Shown one piece after another: positions 34,471-45,012 of a stretch of 64,000 nucleotides of DNA (the stretch's first letter is position 1; each line of letters begins with the position of its first letter). Origin of the DNA: Hyposmocoma kahamanoa (Eukaryota > Arthropoda > Insecta > Lepidoptera > Cosmopterigidae); contig NW_020654289.1 in NCBI RefSeq assembly GCF_003589595.1, positions 387,917 through 451,916 on the forward strand, in the 5' to 3' direction. Both the position numbers and the translations under genes were made by a program. Under the pieces are notes generated by a model. The model was not told where the DNA came from, ran no database searches, and saw nothing but the letters and a program-made list of their open reading frames with translations.

Positions 34471-36061
34471 GATTGACCGGTTGAAATACCCTACTTTATT
34501 TTTAACACTAATGTTATGTTTACAATCGCTGACGTTACCTCAATATATGATATTGTTATCATAACAGCAAGAGATCTGCGGCCAGCTGTGAAACACAAAT
34601 TGATACAAATACACGTGCTGCTCCGCTGTAAAGATGCAACTTTGAAGCGTTTCCTCGCGCTCCACGCGGCAAGTGTTTACGAAATCGTAAAATACGGTTT
34701 TTTATGTAGCAACATCGTATTTTCCAAACTCCTTACCCTAGACAGACAGTGATTTTATGGTAAAATGAATAATAAATATGAAAATGTACTTAAAAGGCAT
34801 AGATAGACATAGACACATTTAATTTTATTTAATTAATCTTAGTATTCAATATTTCGGAGCTTTTGTCCTTGATACAATGAAGTAGATTTAGATGCGTAAT
34901 AAGACTTTGTATTACTTTGTTATTTTATATATATTACTTTGTACTACTTAACGACCGGTTAAATATATGCGATCAAGATCCGGAAAAACACGAACAGCTC
35001 CTAGACTTTTGTACCATCTGAATTAAATCTTTCCAGGAAACTCTGAAGAATAATCCGTTCACTCTAACGTCTTTCACCCTGTCACAACCACCGACGTCCA
35101 TATTACTCCTCACAAACTTAAATAAGTATTAAATAAAACCAATCTCGAGTTTAAAACTTCTGTTATTTGAGCTAAGCACTTGGGTAAGTTCATGAAAATT
35201 CTATCAACCCTTCTCCAACAGGGCTTAGAGTTTCCGAAACAGATTACCGGTATCGAATGCCGTTCCCGGTATTTTACGGCGTATTGTCAAACTGTCATAT
35301 TGTCGTATCCTGACCAAACCGTTCTCAGGTGGCCTGCCTTCGATTATCCGTTTACAAAAGTCGAGCTCAATTCTCACCAAACTTGTTTAATTAAAGTTTT
35401 TGCACTCTTTTTCCCTTTAGGCGGGGAAATAATCCCTTGTTTGGAACATGGAATGCGTGGAGTGTTCTTATATACATTTTGCGAATTGGTATTAAAGCAC
35501 TGAAATGCTTTCTTTAGTCTGTGCTTTAGAGTATTTAATAATATTAAATGTAATAAATATTAAATCATTTTAAGAATATTATTTTAGTTGTGGCTTACTG
35601 TTACAAATATGAACTGTCAACTCGTAAGTTGATGACACCATTATTTTTAATTAATATTAATTACAACGTGCACGATTATACCAGCTCTAATTTAAAACAA
35701 TGAGGCTGATATAGCAACCTCGCGCACCCCGACACGAGTTTCCACATTGTGGTGGTGGGCACCAGACCTTCGTTCATTGATTTCTATTCTTATACTAACT
35801 TAAATTATCTTTAATGAACTGCTAGAATAAACCTTTTTGCCATATAGTGCATTTTAGTTGAGGACATTCTTCACAGAATTAATCATTATACAAGTATAAT
35901 CCGTGAAAAAATCCAGGATATTTGCTTAAATTCTTATCGTCGTAAACTCCTTATTACCCTAATGACGAAACAAATAAAAAATTATTATTGATAACATGTA
36001 GGAAAACAAACACGTTATCATTTTGACGTAATTTCAGATTAATGTATTTGCACCATAATTA
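34471..36061. other. Unassigned stretch
   Basis: Two open frames (34516-34752 and 35180-35503, both +, 78 and 107 codons) have balanced compositions but no family motif. No splice pair frames them convincingly. No repeats recognised. Confidence 0.35.
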
Positions 36062-36440
36062 GAACAGAATAGAATAGAATAGAATCATTTATTTCATATT
36101 ATCAATTTCATAATATTACAATTCGAAATATAATGTCAAGGGATAACATGATCGTCATTAATGTAAACAATAATAATATAAAATAAAATAATTAAAAGAA
36201 AAATACAAACCACAAAATAATACAAATAAAAATTAAACATTTTCAAAATACAAATGTACAAAATTAAAATATAATTACAATTTCTTTAAAAGAAATTGTT
36301 CTACACTGTAGAATTCATTATCCGATAAAAGGTCTTTCAGTCGGGAACAAAACTCTTCGTTATTTGTAACACTTTTTAGACTTGTGGGTTCGTAAAATCG
36401 AGGCCCGATTACTCCGGATATCTCGTTGCGAGTTCGGTTC
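36062..36440 (-). pseudogene. LINE ORF2 C-terminus with 3' UTR and pentamer tail
   Basis: The reverse strand reads FYEPTSLKSVTNNEEFCSRL, then LLSDNEFYSVEQFLLKKL and a stop at 36275. A 190-bp AT-rich 3' UTR and an (ATTCT)n tail (36062-36084 on the plus strand as AGAAT repeats) follow. A C-terminal helix ending in a YSVEQFL-type motif is standard for CR1/Jockey ORF2. Upstream coding sequence is missing. The tail repeat marks the insertion point. Confidence 0.68.
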
Positions 36441-36627
36441 GGTGAGCAACGGGTTTCAGTATTCCTATGTTACGTAATAGCCGGCCTCTGCCCGTGCACC
36501 ATTCGTAAATATGTACGTCTTTACGTACAAAAACAATTACATCGTAAATGTACTGTGACTACGCCATCGTCACGTGGTGCTTTCGAAAAAGGCTTCTATA
36601 TGACTGATTACCCTTTATGCTTCCTAT

Positions 36628-36803
36628 GGATCGCAGAGGTTCCAAGTTCGATTCCCGGGCCGGGAGAAATATTTGTATGGCCTACATTTATTTCTCTCGT
36701 GAGTTTGGGTGTAATGTGTGGTTGTCTATGTGTATGTCCATGGCACCCGCGACACAAGGTTTTCCTAGTTGAGTGTGTGCGTTATTATTATAATATCTAT
36801 TTT
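36628..36803 (+). mobile_element. SINE-1 copy
   Basis: Part of the head remains (ATCGCAGAGGTTCCAAG, then the B box GTTCGATTCCCGGG). The full body and an ATT-rich tail follow. A predicted 141-codon frame crossing 36426-36851 is a by-product of this repeat. Confidence 0.83.
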
Positions 36804-39109
36804 AGACTCTCGCCTCTCCCAAGGCCTAAAATATTAATTTTGAATTTTTAACATAACGATTATCATATCAGCCGAAAGACAATCGATCGTGCGCGTCTGG
36901 TATCCCGCATGATATTATTACTATTATTATTATAAAATATGAAAATGTTTCATATTAAGACGCTATTTTCTCATAGCTAACGCCTCCACGGGTTTCGTTG
37001 TTCCCAGCATTGGTCCAAGTTTTTGTACAGAGTATTTGCTTTCAGGCCCGAGCGGGAGTTCCAATATGGCGGAAAGTATTCTTGCATCGCATGTTAGTCG
37101 TGTCGACGGGAGTTCGGCATCAGATTGTAAACTTCGCGGCGGGGATTTCAGCAGAATTTTATTGTTGATGTGACGATAGTTTTTAGACTATCGGTGTGGA
37201 TCTTAATTCTTTAACAGTGACTTTGTATAAGTGATATTAAACATGTACGCATAAAATATAGTTAAGAATATGATGATGTTAAACGTAATATTTCCTGCTT
37301 TAAAGCAGACCACTACAAGCTAGACCGATGACGGTTGCGGGAATACGCGGGGTGCCAGACGCGCACGATCGATTGTCATTCGACTGGCGTGATAATCGTC
37401 AGATTTTCTAATAAAGATATTTTTATTGAAATTGATATTATTGCGGGTTTTAGACTGTTTTGGCGGATGAGTTACATTATTATTTGATTAATTATCTATA
37501 GGAAAAGTTCCCGAAAAAATACGCAGTCTTTTAAACCATGAGTCAGCGTTTCGGTCATAGTACCCTACTCTGATGCTCATTGCATATATTATTACAGTTA
37601 GATTAGCGGTAGTATTAGTCAAAAAATACAAATGTATTTTAGTTATAAATCGAATATTGCTGTCTAAATAAAGCCGCTTTTATACCAGGGACCAAAAGTA
37701 ACAAAATTAAAATGCTACTCTGTAAAATACAGCTCAGCAGCACTAGTGGAGAACTAACAAGGAACTTCACACCAACTCCATGCTCGGTTTATGTACATAG
37801 AATTTTCGAAGTTAGGTAGGTATTCCAATGGAAAACTCAAACAGTGAATTTGAATATTTACATGACATTAAATAAAGGTAATAATATGCTTAAAATACAA
37901 GAGGGAGAAGAGAAAGTAAAGAAATTTTCTAACAGTAACTTTTCTAGTTAAGGATAGAAAATTTAGCCGAGGGCCGCGCCTAGGGCGTCGTCTCCAGCAG
38001 GCTGGCGTTTCCCCTTTGAATAACTAATAGTAATTCCGATTACAACTTGTTATAAAAACTTGCAAAACTTTTCGCTGTTTTACTTAATATTAAAAAATGA
38101 AATTTATGTAGACGTCAGCACGTTTTGTTCTGATTTTTATCTGAATATCTGAAATTATGCTGTAAATATCGGCGGTTTTTTATTTGCTGTAATTTAATTA
38201 ATTCGACATAATTTTAGTGCAAACTAACATCGGCTACCACTAGTTATGATCAAATGCGGGATGGGACAAAATTAATGTAATCATAACATTGCCATAAAAA
38301 GCGCTTTCAAGAAATGTGAATGGCTATTTCTTTTCTTTTCCTGCTTTATCTTGGTACAATTGGTAAAGCATTTTCCCTGAGCCACTTTCACTTTTCTCTT
38401 TAATAGGTGCTACTCAATTTAAATTTTAAATTCAATACGCAAAGTATAACTTTTGCGAGTTCTCTACAATATTCGGCAAAACTTTAATAACGTTAGTTCC
38501 GCTTTCCACGAACTAGTTAATATGGAAATAAGTGAATCGTTCCAAACTGTAACTTAAATAAAGCTGAGATCGCTTCGTGCTACTCATACAATTAATAATT
38601 TAAATTTGCTTATATATTTAATGGGTCTTTTTTAAATTAAATAATAAAAAAAAATAGTACGCCAAGAGTACTTATTATAGAACATATTATTAAAAAAATT
38701 CTGCCTTTATCTCAACTAGTTAAAGGTAGAAAATTCCATCGGACGCTGAGTCCTGACTCATCTGGCTCATTGAAGGCTGGCAACGTTTTCTCTTTGGATA
38801 GCCAAGTTTATTCTTTGGCGGAACGAGGCGAACCGACGCCTTCAGTGAGGGGTTTCGCCCGTGGCCTCTTGGGACCCAACGGCTTCCACCGCAAAAGGCA
38901 CAAAGCCGTAGCACTGACTGAGGTTTGCACATTTGAGTGTTTTGCGATTCTCGGCTGTTCTGGCGGCGATCCTTGTCAATTTGAAACAAATCAATTTTAA
39001 TGGAAATACTTACTGTGATTTTTAAATTTATTGAATGTCACGATGTTTGACCACCATGATAATCAATTATTTTTATAAAATGACTCCACTAGTTTGTAAT
39101 AGGTAATTA
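36804..39109. other. Unassigned stretch with one GC-richer block
   Basis: A GC-richer segment at about 38720-38990 is open on both strands (89 and 76 codons). The reverse reading is basic with a few Cys residues. I could not assign it; it may be old LINE coding sequence. The rest is AT-rich and featureless. Confidence 0.35.
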
Positions 39110-39274
39110 TTAATACAAAGATCGAATACTCAGAAAAAGTTCCTTCAATCCGGCTGGATTCGAACCAACGTCTTCCAGCAAACAGTGCCAGACCCTATGC
39201 CACCGAACGAACTAGCGGACGTTACGAATTATTCTATGTGCTTGTTGCAGATCTTTGTTTTTAGTTTGTAACGA
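39110..39274 (-). mobile_element. SINE-2 copy
   Basis: On the reverse strand, GATCTGCAACAAGCACATAG leads to a tRNA-like unit (GGTGGCATAGGG, then GTTGGTTCGAATCCAGCCGG). The tail GATCTTTGTATTAATAATTAC follows. The order and most bases match the copy at 51512-51690. Confidence 0.75.
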
Positions 39275-39362
39275 CTTTTTACCGCAGCGCCATCTGTGAG
39301 AAATCCATTAAATTAAAGCTTTTCTTCACTTAGCTACAAAAACTTTCAGAAACGGAAAATAT

Positions 39363-39727
39363 AGATAGATTTTTATAAATAAAATATAAGTGCGTATTTG
39401 ACCTCCATCTCACTTGATGGAAACTGACGATTAGGTCGACGATGGAGCATGCACTCCTAGATAATCCCTATTCACTCTCGATTTGAAAAGGTCCATCCAC
39501 CAAGGCCCAGGTCTTATAACGTTCAGGGAACAAGTCTGCAGCAGGGAATCCCACTCCATTGTCGTTCGCCATATAAATATGGAAGCGTAACGCTTCGTGC
39601 GAATCTTTGGAATATCCAGAACATAGGGGTGGAAGCCAAGCCTACGCCTAGTCCCCCGGTGATGGAAAGAGGGAGGCAGAATTAAATAGTGTAATTCCAT
39701 CCCATATATAGATATAGAAGAGGACAT
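39363..39727 (-). pseudogene. LINE ORF2 C-terminus
   Basis: A 98-codon frame reads HYLILPPSFHHRGTRRRLGF, then IRTKRYASIFIWRTTMEWDS and FKSRVNRDYLG. This matches the end of CR1/RTE-like ORF2 proteins, where a conserved R-x-KR-A-SF block is followed by EWNSLP-like and FKxRVNR segments. The usual NSLP has become DSLL, and the P-D-Y region has changed. Upstream RT motifs are absent. A short 3' UTR ends in an AT-rich tail near 39363. Confidence 0.7.
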
Positions 39728-39764
39728 TCAGTTATATGATATTATTGAAACGTTTGGCTAGATG

Positions 39765-40028
39765 TAAACTGCGTCCTGGCCGAACGGTTACCGTTACGTT
39801 GGTAGAATTGACAAAAGTCTCAAAAAAATATCTGGCAACCATGCTGGGCCGTCACGCAGTGGTCCCAGGTTCGATTCCCGGGTCGGGAGAAATATTTGTA
39901 TTGGCCTACATTTATTTCTCTCGTGAGTTTGGGTGTAATTTGAGATTATCTATGTGTGTGTCTATGGCACCGGCGGGCGATACAAGGTTTCTTTGCGCGG
40001 AGCAGTGCGGGGCTGAGTGTGTGCGTTA
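39765..40028 (+). mobile_element. SINE-1 with enlarged head
   Basis: The A-box region TGGCCGAACGGTTACC is followed by about 46 extra bases (GTTACGTTGGTAGAATTGAC and on to ATATCTGGCAA). CATGCTGGGCCGTCACGCAG and the B box GGTTCGATTCCCGGG come next, then the normal body. The same extra segment is in the copy at 40873, so it belongs to a subfamily rather than to this copy alone. Confidence 0.8.
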
Positions 40029-40315
40029 AACAATGTAATGGAAATGCCAATCCTTTAAATTTGTGAAAAACAAAAAACCTAATATAATGGCAATTAAATT
40101 GTATAATAAAGGTGTTTCATTTACTACAAATTTTGAAACGATTTTTATGAGATCGATTCAACAGTGTACGATCCGATCCGTGGATCGATTCAGAGGCACA
40201 TGATCCGTTATGACCCAAAAAATCGATTCCAAGCAAAAAATCGTGTAACCCTCACGTAGCCCATACCATGCAGCACACCAAGCAACAACTTTTGTGTCAC
40301 TTGACACTTTTCTAG
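40029..40315. other. Stretch with clustered GATCGATTC-like motifs
   Basis: Between 40135 and 40250 the words GATCGATTC, GATCCG and AATCGATTCC recur in both orientations. It may be a fragment of an unclassified repeat. No coding sequence. Confidence 0.35.
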
Positions 40316-40575
40316 CCGTTGCCCGCGACTTCGTCTGCGTAGAATAAGTACTTCGAATAGCCTACTGTACTACTTGCTTGAGAAATGATTAGTTCTTTAT
40401 ACAAACTTGATCCCCTATCTCAACCCCTTTGAGAATTATTTTTATAACTAATAGTAGCCTATGTCCTTGTGGTAGGTTCCATCTATCTCTATATCAAAAT
40501 TCATCAAATTTGATTCAGCGGTTTAGGCGTGAAAACGAAACAGACAGTTACTGCCGCATTTATAATGTTAGTTGT
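40316..40575 (+). repeat. Dispersed repeat beginning GTTGCCCGCGACTTCGTCTG
   Basis: The segment continues with GCGTAGAAT, CTATCTCTATATCAAAATTC, TTCAGCGGTTTAGGCGTGAA and GTTACTGCCGCATTTATAA. I know this block order as a very common lepidopteran repeat. The class is not evident from this single copy. Confidence 0.55.
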
Positions 40576-40872
40576 ATGTCGCAGTATGCCGCATTTGTAA
40601 TTTAGTAGGTAACTTAAATTCGTCCTGTTTTAACAGATTCTTCCTTCCCCGCACATTCTAAACAAACAGTGCCTTCCAAGTGAACCAAAATAATAAACTC
40701 GTTTTTCTTACAGCAAAGGATTATTTGTGTAAATGTATTTATTGCATAGTACCTGTGGTACCTATAGTCAGCAACGTAACACACCCCGCAGTGGCGTTAA
40801 AAATCACTTTGTAGTAGAGTCGTAGAACTTGACTTCAATAGACATGATTTTATTTTTTATCTTATTGCATTC

Positions 40873-40998
40873 GCCCACATACACATTTCTCCCGGCCCGT
40901 GAATCGAACCGGGGACCTCTGCGTGACGGCCCAGCATGTTTGCCAGATATTTTCTTGAGACTCGTGTGAATTCTACTAACGTAACAACCGCTACATGT
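40873..40998 (-). mobile_element. SINE-1 enlarged-head fragment
   Basis: On the reverse strand the head reads GTTACGTTAGTAGAATTCAC, then ATATCTGGCAAACATGCTGG, GCCGTCACGCAGAGGTCC and a B box (GGTTCGATTCACGGG). It ends shortly after GGGAGAAAT, and the body is missing. Confidence 0.78.
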
Positions 40999-41286
40999 GA
41001 ACATTGATCTATTGTGTAAATATAAGCATTATATTAAATAACCCGGCAAACTCAAATATTTGTATAAATGAAACATGATGGTATTTGTTCTTTGTAATTG
41101 ATTACTCTCTCTGGAAATGTAAAACATGAAATATTTATTACTAAAACACGCCGCCCGCCGCCAAGCTGTTGTCATTGCTAAGTTGAAACAACTTGTTCTG
41201 ATGGCAACACCCTTTAATTCCCCGAATTCAATATTATTGCTTGAAGCTCTTTACAATTCAAGAGCCTTACATTTTTTAAATTATTT

Positions 41287-41330
41287 TAACCGACTTTACG
41301 AAAGAAGTTCTCAATTCGAGTATGCTTGTT
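41287..41330 (+). repeat. End fragment of the AACCGAC repeat
   Basis: AACCGACTTTACGAAAGAAG and TTCTCAATTCGA match the reverse complement of the right end of the 6396-6838 element. Confidence 0.5.
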
Positions 41331-41351
41331 TTCCTGTAAGCAGTGGATAAC

Positions 41352-41400
41352 AATTGAGAAATGAAACTATTTTTTCTGACGTAGATCGTGTATTTTTTTT
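41352..41400 (-). repeat. TATACGCGATTTAA-family arm, left
   Basis: GAAATGAAACTATTTTTTCT followed by GATCGTGTAT matches the left arm of the 20.4-kb palindrome. Its inverted partner is the copy at 41880-42022. Confidence 0.6.
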
Positions 41401-41425
41401 AAATAAACTAATGTTTACTTAACGT

Positions 41426-41645
41426 TAACTTGGCGGTAGAAATAGGTAATGAAAGAATTACTGCGTTTCGCTTCTAAAGGACAAGGGTGTTGGTGAAATT
41501 AGAGGCACAAGAGGCTTGTCAACTTATGTCTCAGGGTGGTAGACCTGTCTCTCAGATCTTTGTGATCTAAACCTCTGAGCGGCACTGTAGCTGTTAAGGA
41601 CAAGCGTGTCGCTTACCACCAGGCGCACAACTTGTTCGTGATAGA
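41426..41645 (-). repeat. Dispersed repeat R4, reverse copy
   Basis: The reverse strand carries ACGAACAAGTTGTGCGCCTG, GTGGTAAGCGACACG, AGATCTGAGAGACAGGTC and CTGAGACATAAGTTGACAAG. The distal CCGCCAAG block is at the left end. It sits between the two inverted TATACGCGATTTAA arms. Confidence 0.75.
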
Positions 41646-41711
41646 ACGGTTAACATCAAACTTATATATTAATTGTTATATGAAAATTCTAATTATTTGA
41701 GATTCAAATGA

Positions 41712-41828
41712 ATAACAATATAATAATAACGCACATACAAATATTTCTCACGGCATCGAAACTAGAATCGAACCTAGGCCCTCTGTGAGGCAGTCCGGCA
41801 TGGTATCCGTTCAGCCATCACGAAGGTA
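41712..41828 (-). mobile_element. SINE-1 with the body deleted
   Basis: The tRNA-like head is complete on the reverse strand (GGCTGAACGGATACCATGCC, then AGGTTCGATTCTAG). It then passes through GAGAAATATTTGTATGTGCG directly into the tail. About 130 bp of body present in other copies is missing between TTTGTATG and GTGCGTTATT. Confidence 0.8.
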
Positions 41829-41879
41829 ATTTTCAATTTAATGTTTATTTATTAATGTTCTGTATTTACTGTACTCTTT

Positions 41880-42022
41880 CAAACACGGTCACCGTCGTGG
41901 GACCTGTTAAGGTCCCGAAACGTTGGTTTGTTTGAAAAAACAAATATACGTGATTTAAATCCGGAAATATAGTTTCATTTCCTATGTGTAACAATCGCGA
42001 AAACCTAAGAACTCGAAATGTT
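41880..42022 (+). repeat. TATACGCGATTTAA-family copy with a stem-forming core
   Basis: The core GGGACCTGTTAAGGTCCC forms a 6-bp stem immediately before GAAACGTTGG. TATACGTGATTTAAATCCGG, AGTTTCATTTCCTATGTG and AATCGCGAAAACCTAAGAAC then follow. It is the right-hand inverted partner of 41352-41400. Confidence 0.75.
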
Positions 42023-44471
42023 GTATATTCCTTAATACGTTAAGTGTAATATGTATTCTTTAGCTGTACCTTGTTGAATAAAATAAAGAAGATTGGTTCT
42101 CGGTCCATTAAGAAACAAACATTCTTTATTTCGTTCGTACGTTGGTATTCTGTTGTATGTTTGGTTGGTTTGCTGCACGTCTGGAGCACCCTGGGCAACG
42201 ATCAGCGAGTGCCTTACGCCAATTGGCAAATCCTTTCACCACTGTGGCAAGCATTATAGCGTATGCCATCGATACGATAAGAAGAAGACTTATTTTTCCA
42301 TCCGAGGACAGCGAATTTCATATTTAGATAGCAGAAGTTATGCCATTACCAAGGCGCAATGAGCATTTTCCCATCACCACGCTAATACTAAGAGAAAAAC
42401 GTCAAGATTGTTGCTAAAATTAAATTTTCCAATATCGAAGATTCAGTCACAAACTTTTGGGAAGAAAATCTAATTATCATTAACGTAGGATTGAAAGTTG
42501 CAGCAAGTGGGACGTGATGAAATATCGGACGGGAAATGATGTGGTGCGTTTGTAACGATATGCTGTAGCTAATAATGTCTTTTGTAATGAAGAATTAGCA
42601 ATTATTGCGATTGCCTTTGACGTAACAAGGAAAAGAAGAAGATGGAGTGTTCACCCTACTACGTGGCGAAGAAACAGAAGGAGATGGCAAATGTCACTCA
42701 TTATAAGCATTTTATTGACGGTGAAACACAATTTTATATACTTCTGAACGACAGAAGAATGTTTCGCAATTTTAAAAAATACCATGACACATCACAACAC
42801 TGCTCCGCGCCGCGTCGTGAGCGACTGTGTAGGAACAAGAAGCGTGCAAGGGGGAACGGGCTAAATATTGTCCTCGATGATGTTTCCCATCGACTAGGGA
42901 TCCCGTTTATGTCCTCGTCGCGTATATTTGAATACCATGCTTTTATACGTAACGATATTAACAATAGTCCCCGTTCCGTCCTATGATAAAAATCACGTTA
43001 CGTATGCTGCGACCTTAATTCACTACTTTACTCTACTCATTTAAAATGTAATCAATAATTATTGTTGGCTCCAATATCTTCATTCTTCTTATAACAATTC
43101 TCATTACTATTGCATTTGCACATTCCGTTGGTTAGCTTCAACATCATTCGCCTTTCTCCTCTATTGTAAATAACGATTTGCTCATCTATGTATACAAAAG
43201 TAACACGCAATTATTAATAATTTTTGCAAGAGGACAAGTGTTCTCCCAATTCAAAAATGACTCAGGCTAACTTACGAAGGGATGTGAGATAGTCTGAGTC
43301 ATTTTCGAGTCGTATTTACTTCGTACCAATCATCACTTTCAAGGTAACATCGCAATGAAATCTCCATATGAAGACATGTGTAGTCCACAATCCATATTGT
43401 TAAAGTTTAGTGGACTTGACAGAGGAATAATAGGCCTTACGCAAATAGCAATCAACCATATCATTAGATGGTGATTAACCTTTATAATTATCATTTCATT
43501 GTTATTTAACGTATTGACATTGCTACGGATATTCACAATGTTGTTAGTACTCAATCTTTACTAAATCATATTTTCTCTTTGTCGTTTTTTTATTTGCTAT
43601 ACTTTAAATTCTTAAAATGGATTGTACCGGTCCTTGATTAGATTTATAATAAATGTATGCTTCGATACTTACTAACGAGATACATAACATGACATGATGT
43701 TGCACATTCACCTTATGCAACCGGGCGATCCCCGTTCACTCGAAAATTTAAATGTTTTTGATTTTCGTAAAATGCAAGACGTTCCACAAGTACTCTGTAA
43801 TATTGCAACGCTCAGATAAGTGTGTTAAGGCTTAAAATTTTAAAGCATGTAAATTGTAAACCTACTTGGTCACACAACCATTGCCCATTCAATCATACTA
43901 CCCATTGGTAGTGTTATTTGAATCCTCCGCCACTCGATTGTGCTGAACGTTTTTGTCCCTAATAAACACGATAAATAAATAATAATAACAAAATTCAACA
44001 CAAACAGAACTCAGGTACAGGCAGCCAGACAAGTTGCAATACGATATTGTTGTAAGAGGCACATTACCTCGTAGGAGTCGCTAGCGCAAAGCAAATTTAG
44101 CGTCTTAACTGCTTGTTGAAGAACAAAGAACATGAAACTATTTGCAATAACATTAACTGTGCAACGCTCATGTTTACCTCAAGTTTCTTTATTTTTAAAC
44201 TTGAACACCGTAATGCTACATCTGAACTCTCCTGAACAATGTTTGTTTTACGATACGCCGCCGGGGTTGTGAATAATGCAACACTGCCTTGAATTTTTAC
44301 ATGAATCACCTTACCCGAGTTGCCTAGTAGGATGCAGTGTCAATAATGTATTTTACGTATACATGCTTTTCAAACACTTGAAGTGAAATTTCGTTGTTGA
44401 AAAATAAAAATAACGGTAGTAACAGGCAAGAGGTGCTTTCGGATATTATAACAATATTTAGTCAAATAACA
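42023..44471. other. Unassigned stretch with anonymous open frames
   Basis: Overlapping frames at 42071-42362 and a 114-codon frame at 42642-42986 have mixed compositions but no known motif. The latter is overlapped by an open reverse frame. No repeats were recognised. Confidence 0.35.
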
Positions 44472-44562
44472 TCCTCACATCCATCAACACATATATCACA
44501 CTGCTGAGTACGGGTCTCCTTTGAGAAGACGGTTTAGTTCGCCACACTGACCCCACATAAAA
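44472..44562 (+). repeat. Dispersed repeat fragment (CACTGCTGAGTACGGGTCTCC)
   Basis: CACTGCTGAGTACGGGTCTC and CGCCACACTGACCCC match the block order of the repeat at 25873. It is shorter and decayed. Confidence 0.5.
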
Positions 44563-44837
44563 TGCGAAATGCGAACACATTTCCATAGTCTTTTTTTGTT
44601 AAATTACAACAAATAAAATAAAGTCACAAAATTCTTAAAATTTTAAAATTTGTTACATTTTTGAGAAACAGACAAAAAATGTCATACGAAATAAAACTAA
44701 TTATTATTTTTCCTATCAAACATAATTTACACATTTTGACATCAGACAAAGGCATACAATACAGAGGCACATCTCTGAATAGAGAAAAAGTATTATATCA
44801 AATCGAAACTTCATACTCGGTTTTTTGTTTTTTTTTT

Positions 44838-45012
44838 ATAATATCAAGTGACGGAACTAACAAGTCGTGCACCTGATAGTAAGCTACACGCCTGTCCATA
44901 ACAGTTGCAGTGCCGTTCAGAGCTTTAAATCGCAAAGATTTGAGGGGCACTGCCGCTGCGCCCGTCACCCTGAGACATAAGTTGACAACTCCCATATGCC
45001 AGTAATTTCACC
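44838..45012 (+). repeat. Dispersed repeat R4, 5' two-thirds
   Basis: ATCAAGTGACGGAACTAACA, CACCTGATAGTAAGCTACAC, CGCAAAGATTTGAGGGGCAC and CCCTGAGACATAAGTTGACA in order. It is preceded by a T run. Confidence 0.8.

Noticed and set aside
36426..36851. 141-codon open frame
   Set aside because: Its second half is the SINE-1 copy at 36628-36803 read through; the first half has no motif.
41880..41930. Possible hammerhead ribozyme: a short stem (GGGACC/GGTCCC) directly followed by GAAAC
   Set aside because: The conserved CUGAUGA box that must precede the stem is absent (CCGTCGTG is there instead), and the related palindrome at 20.4 kb lacks the stem.
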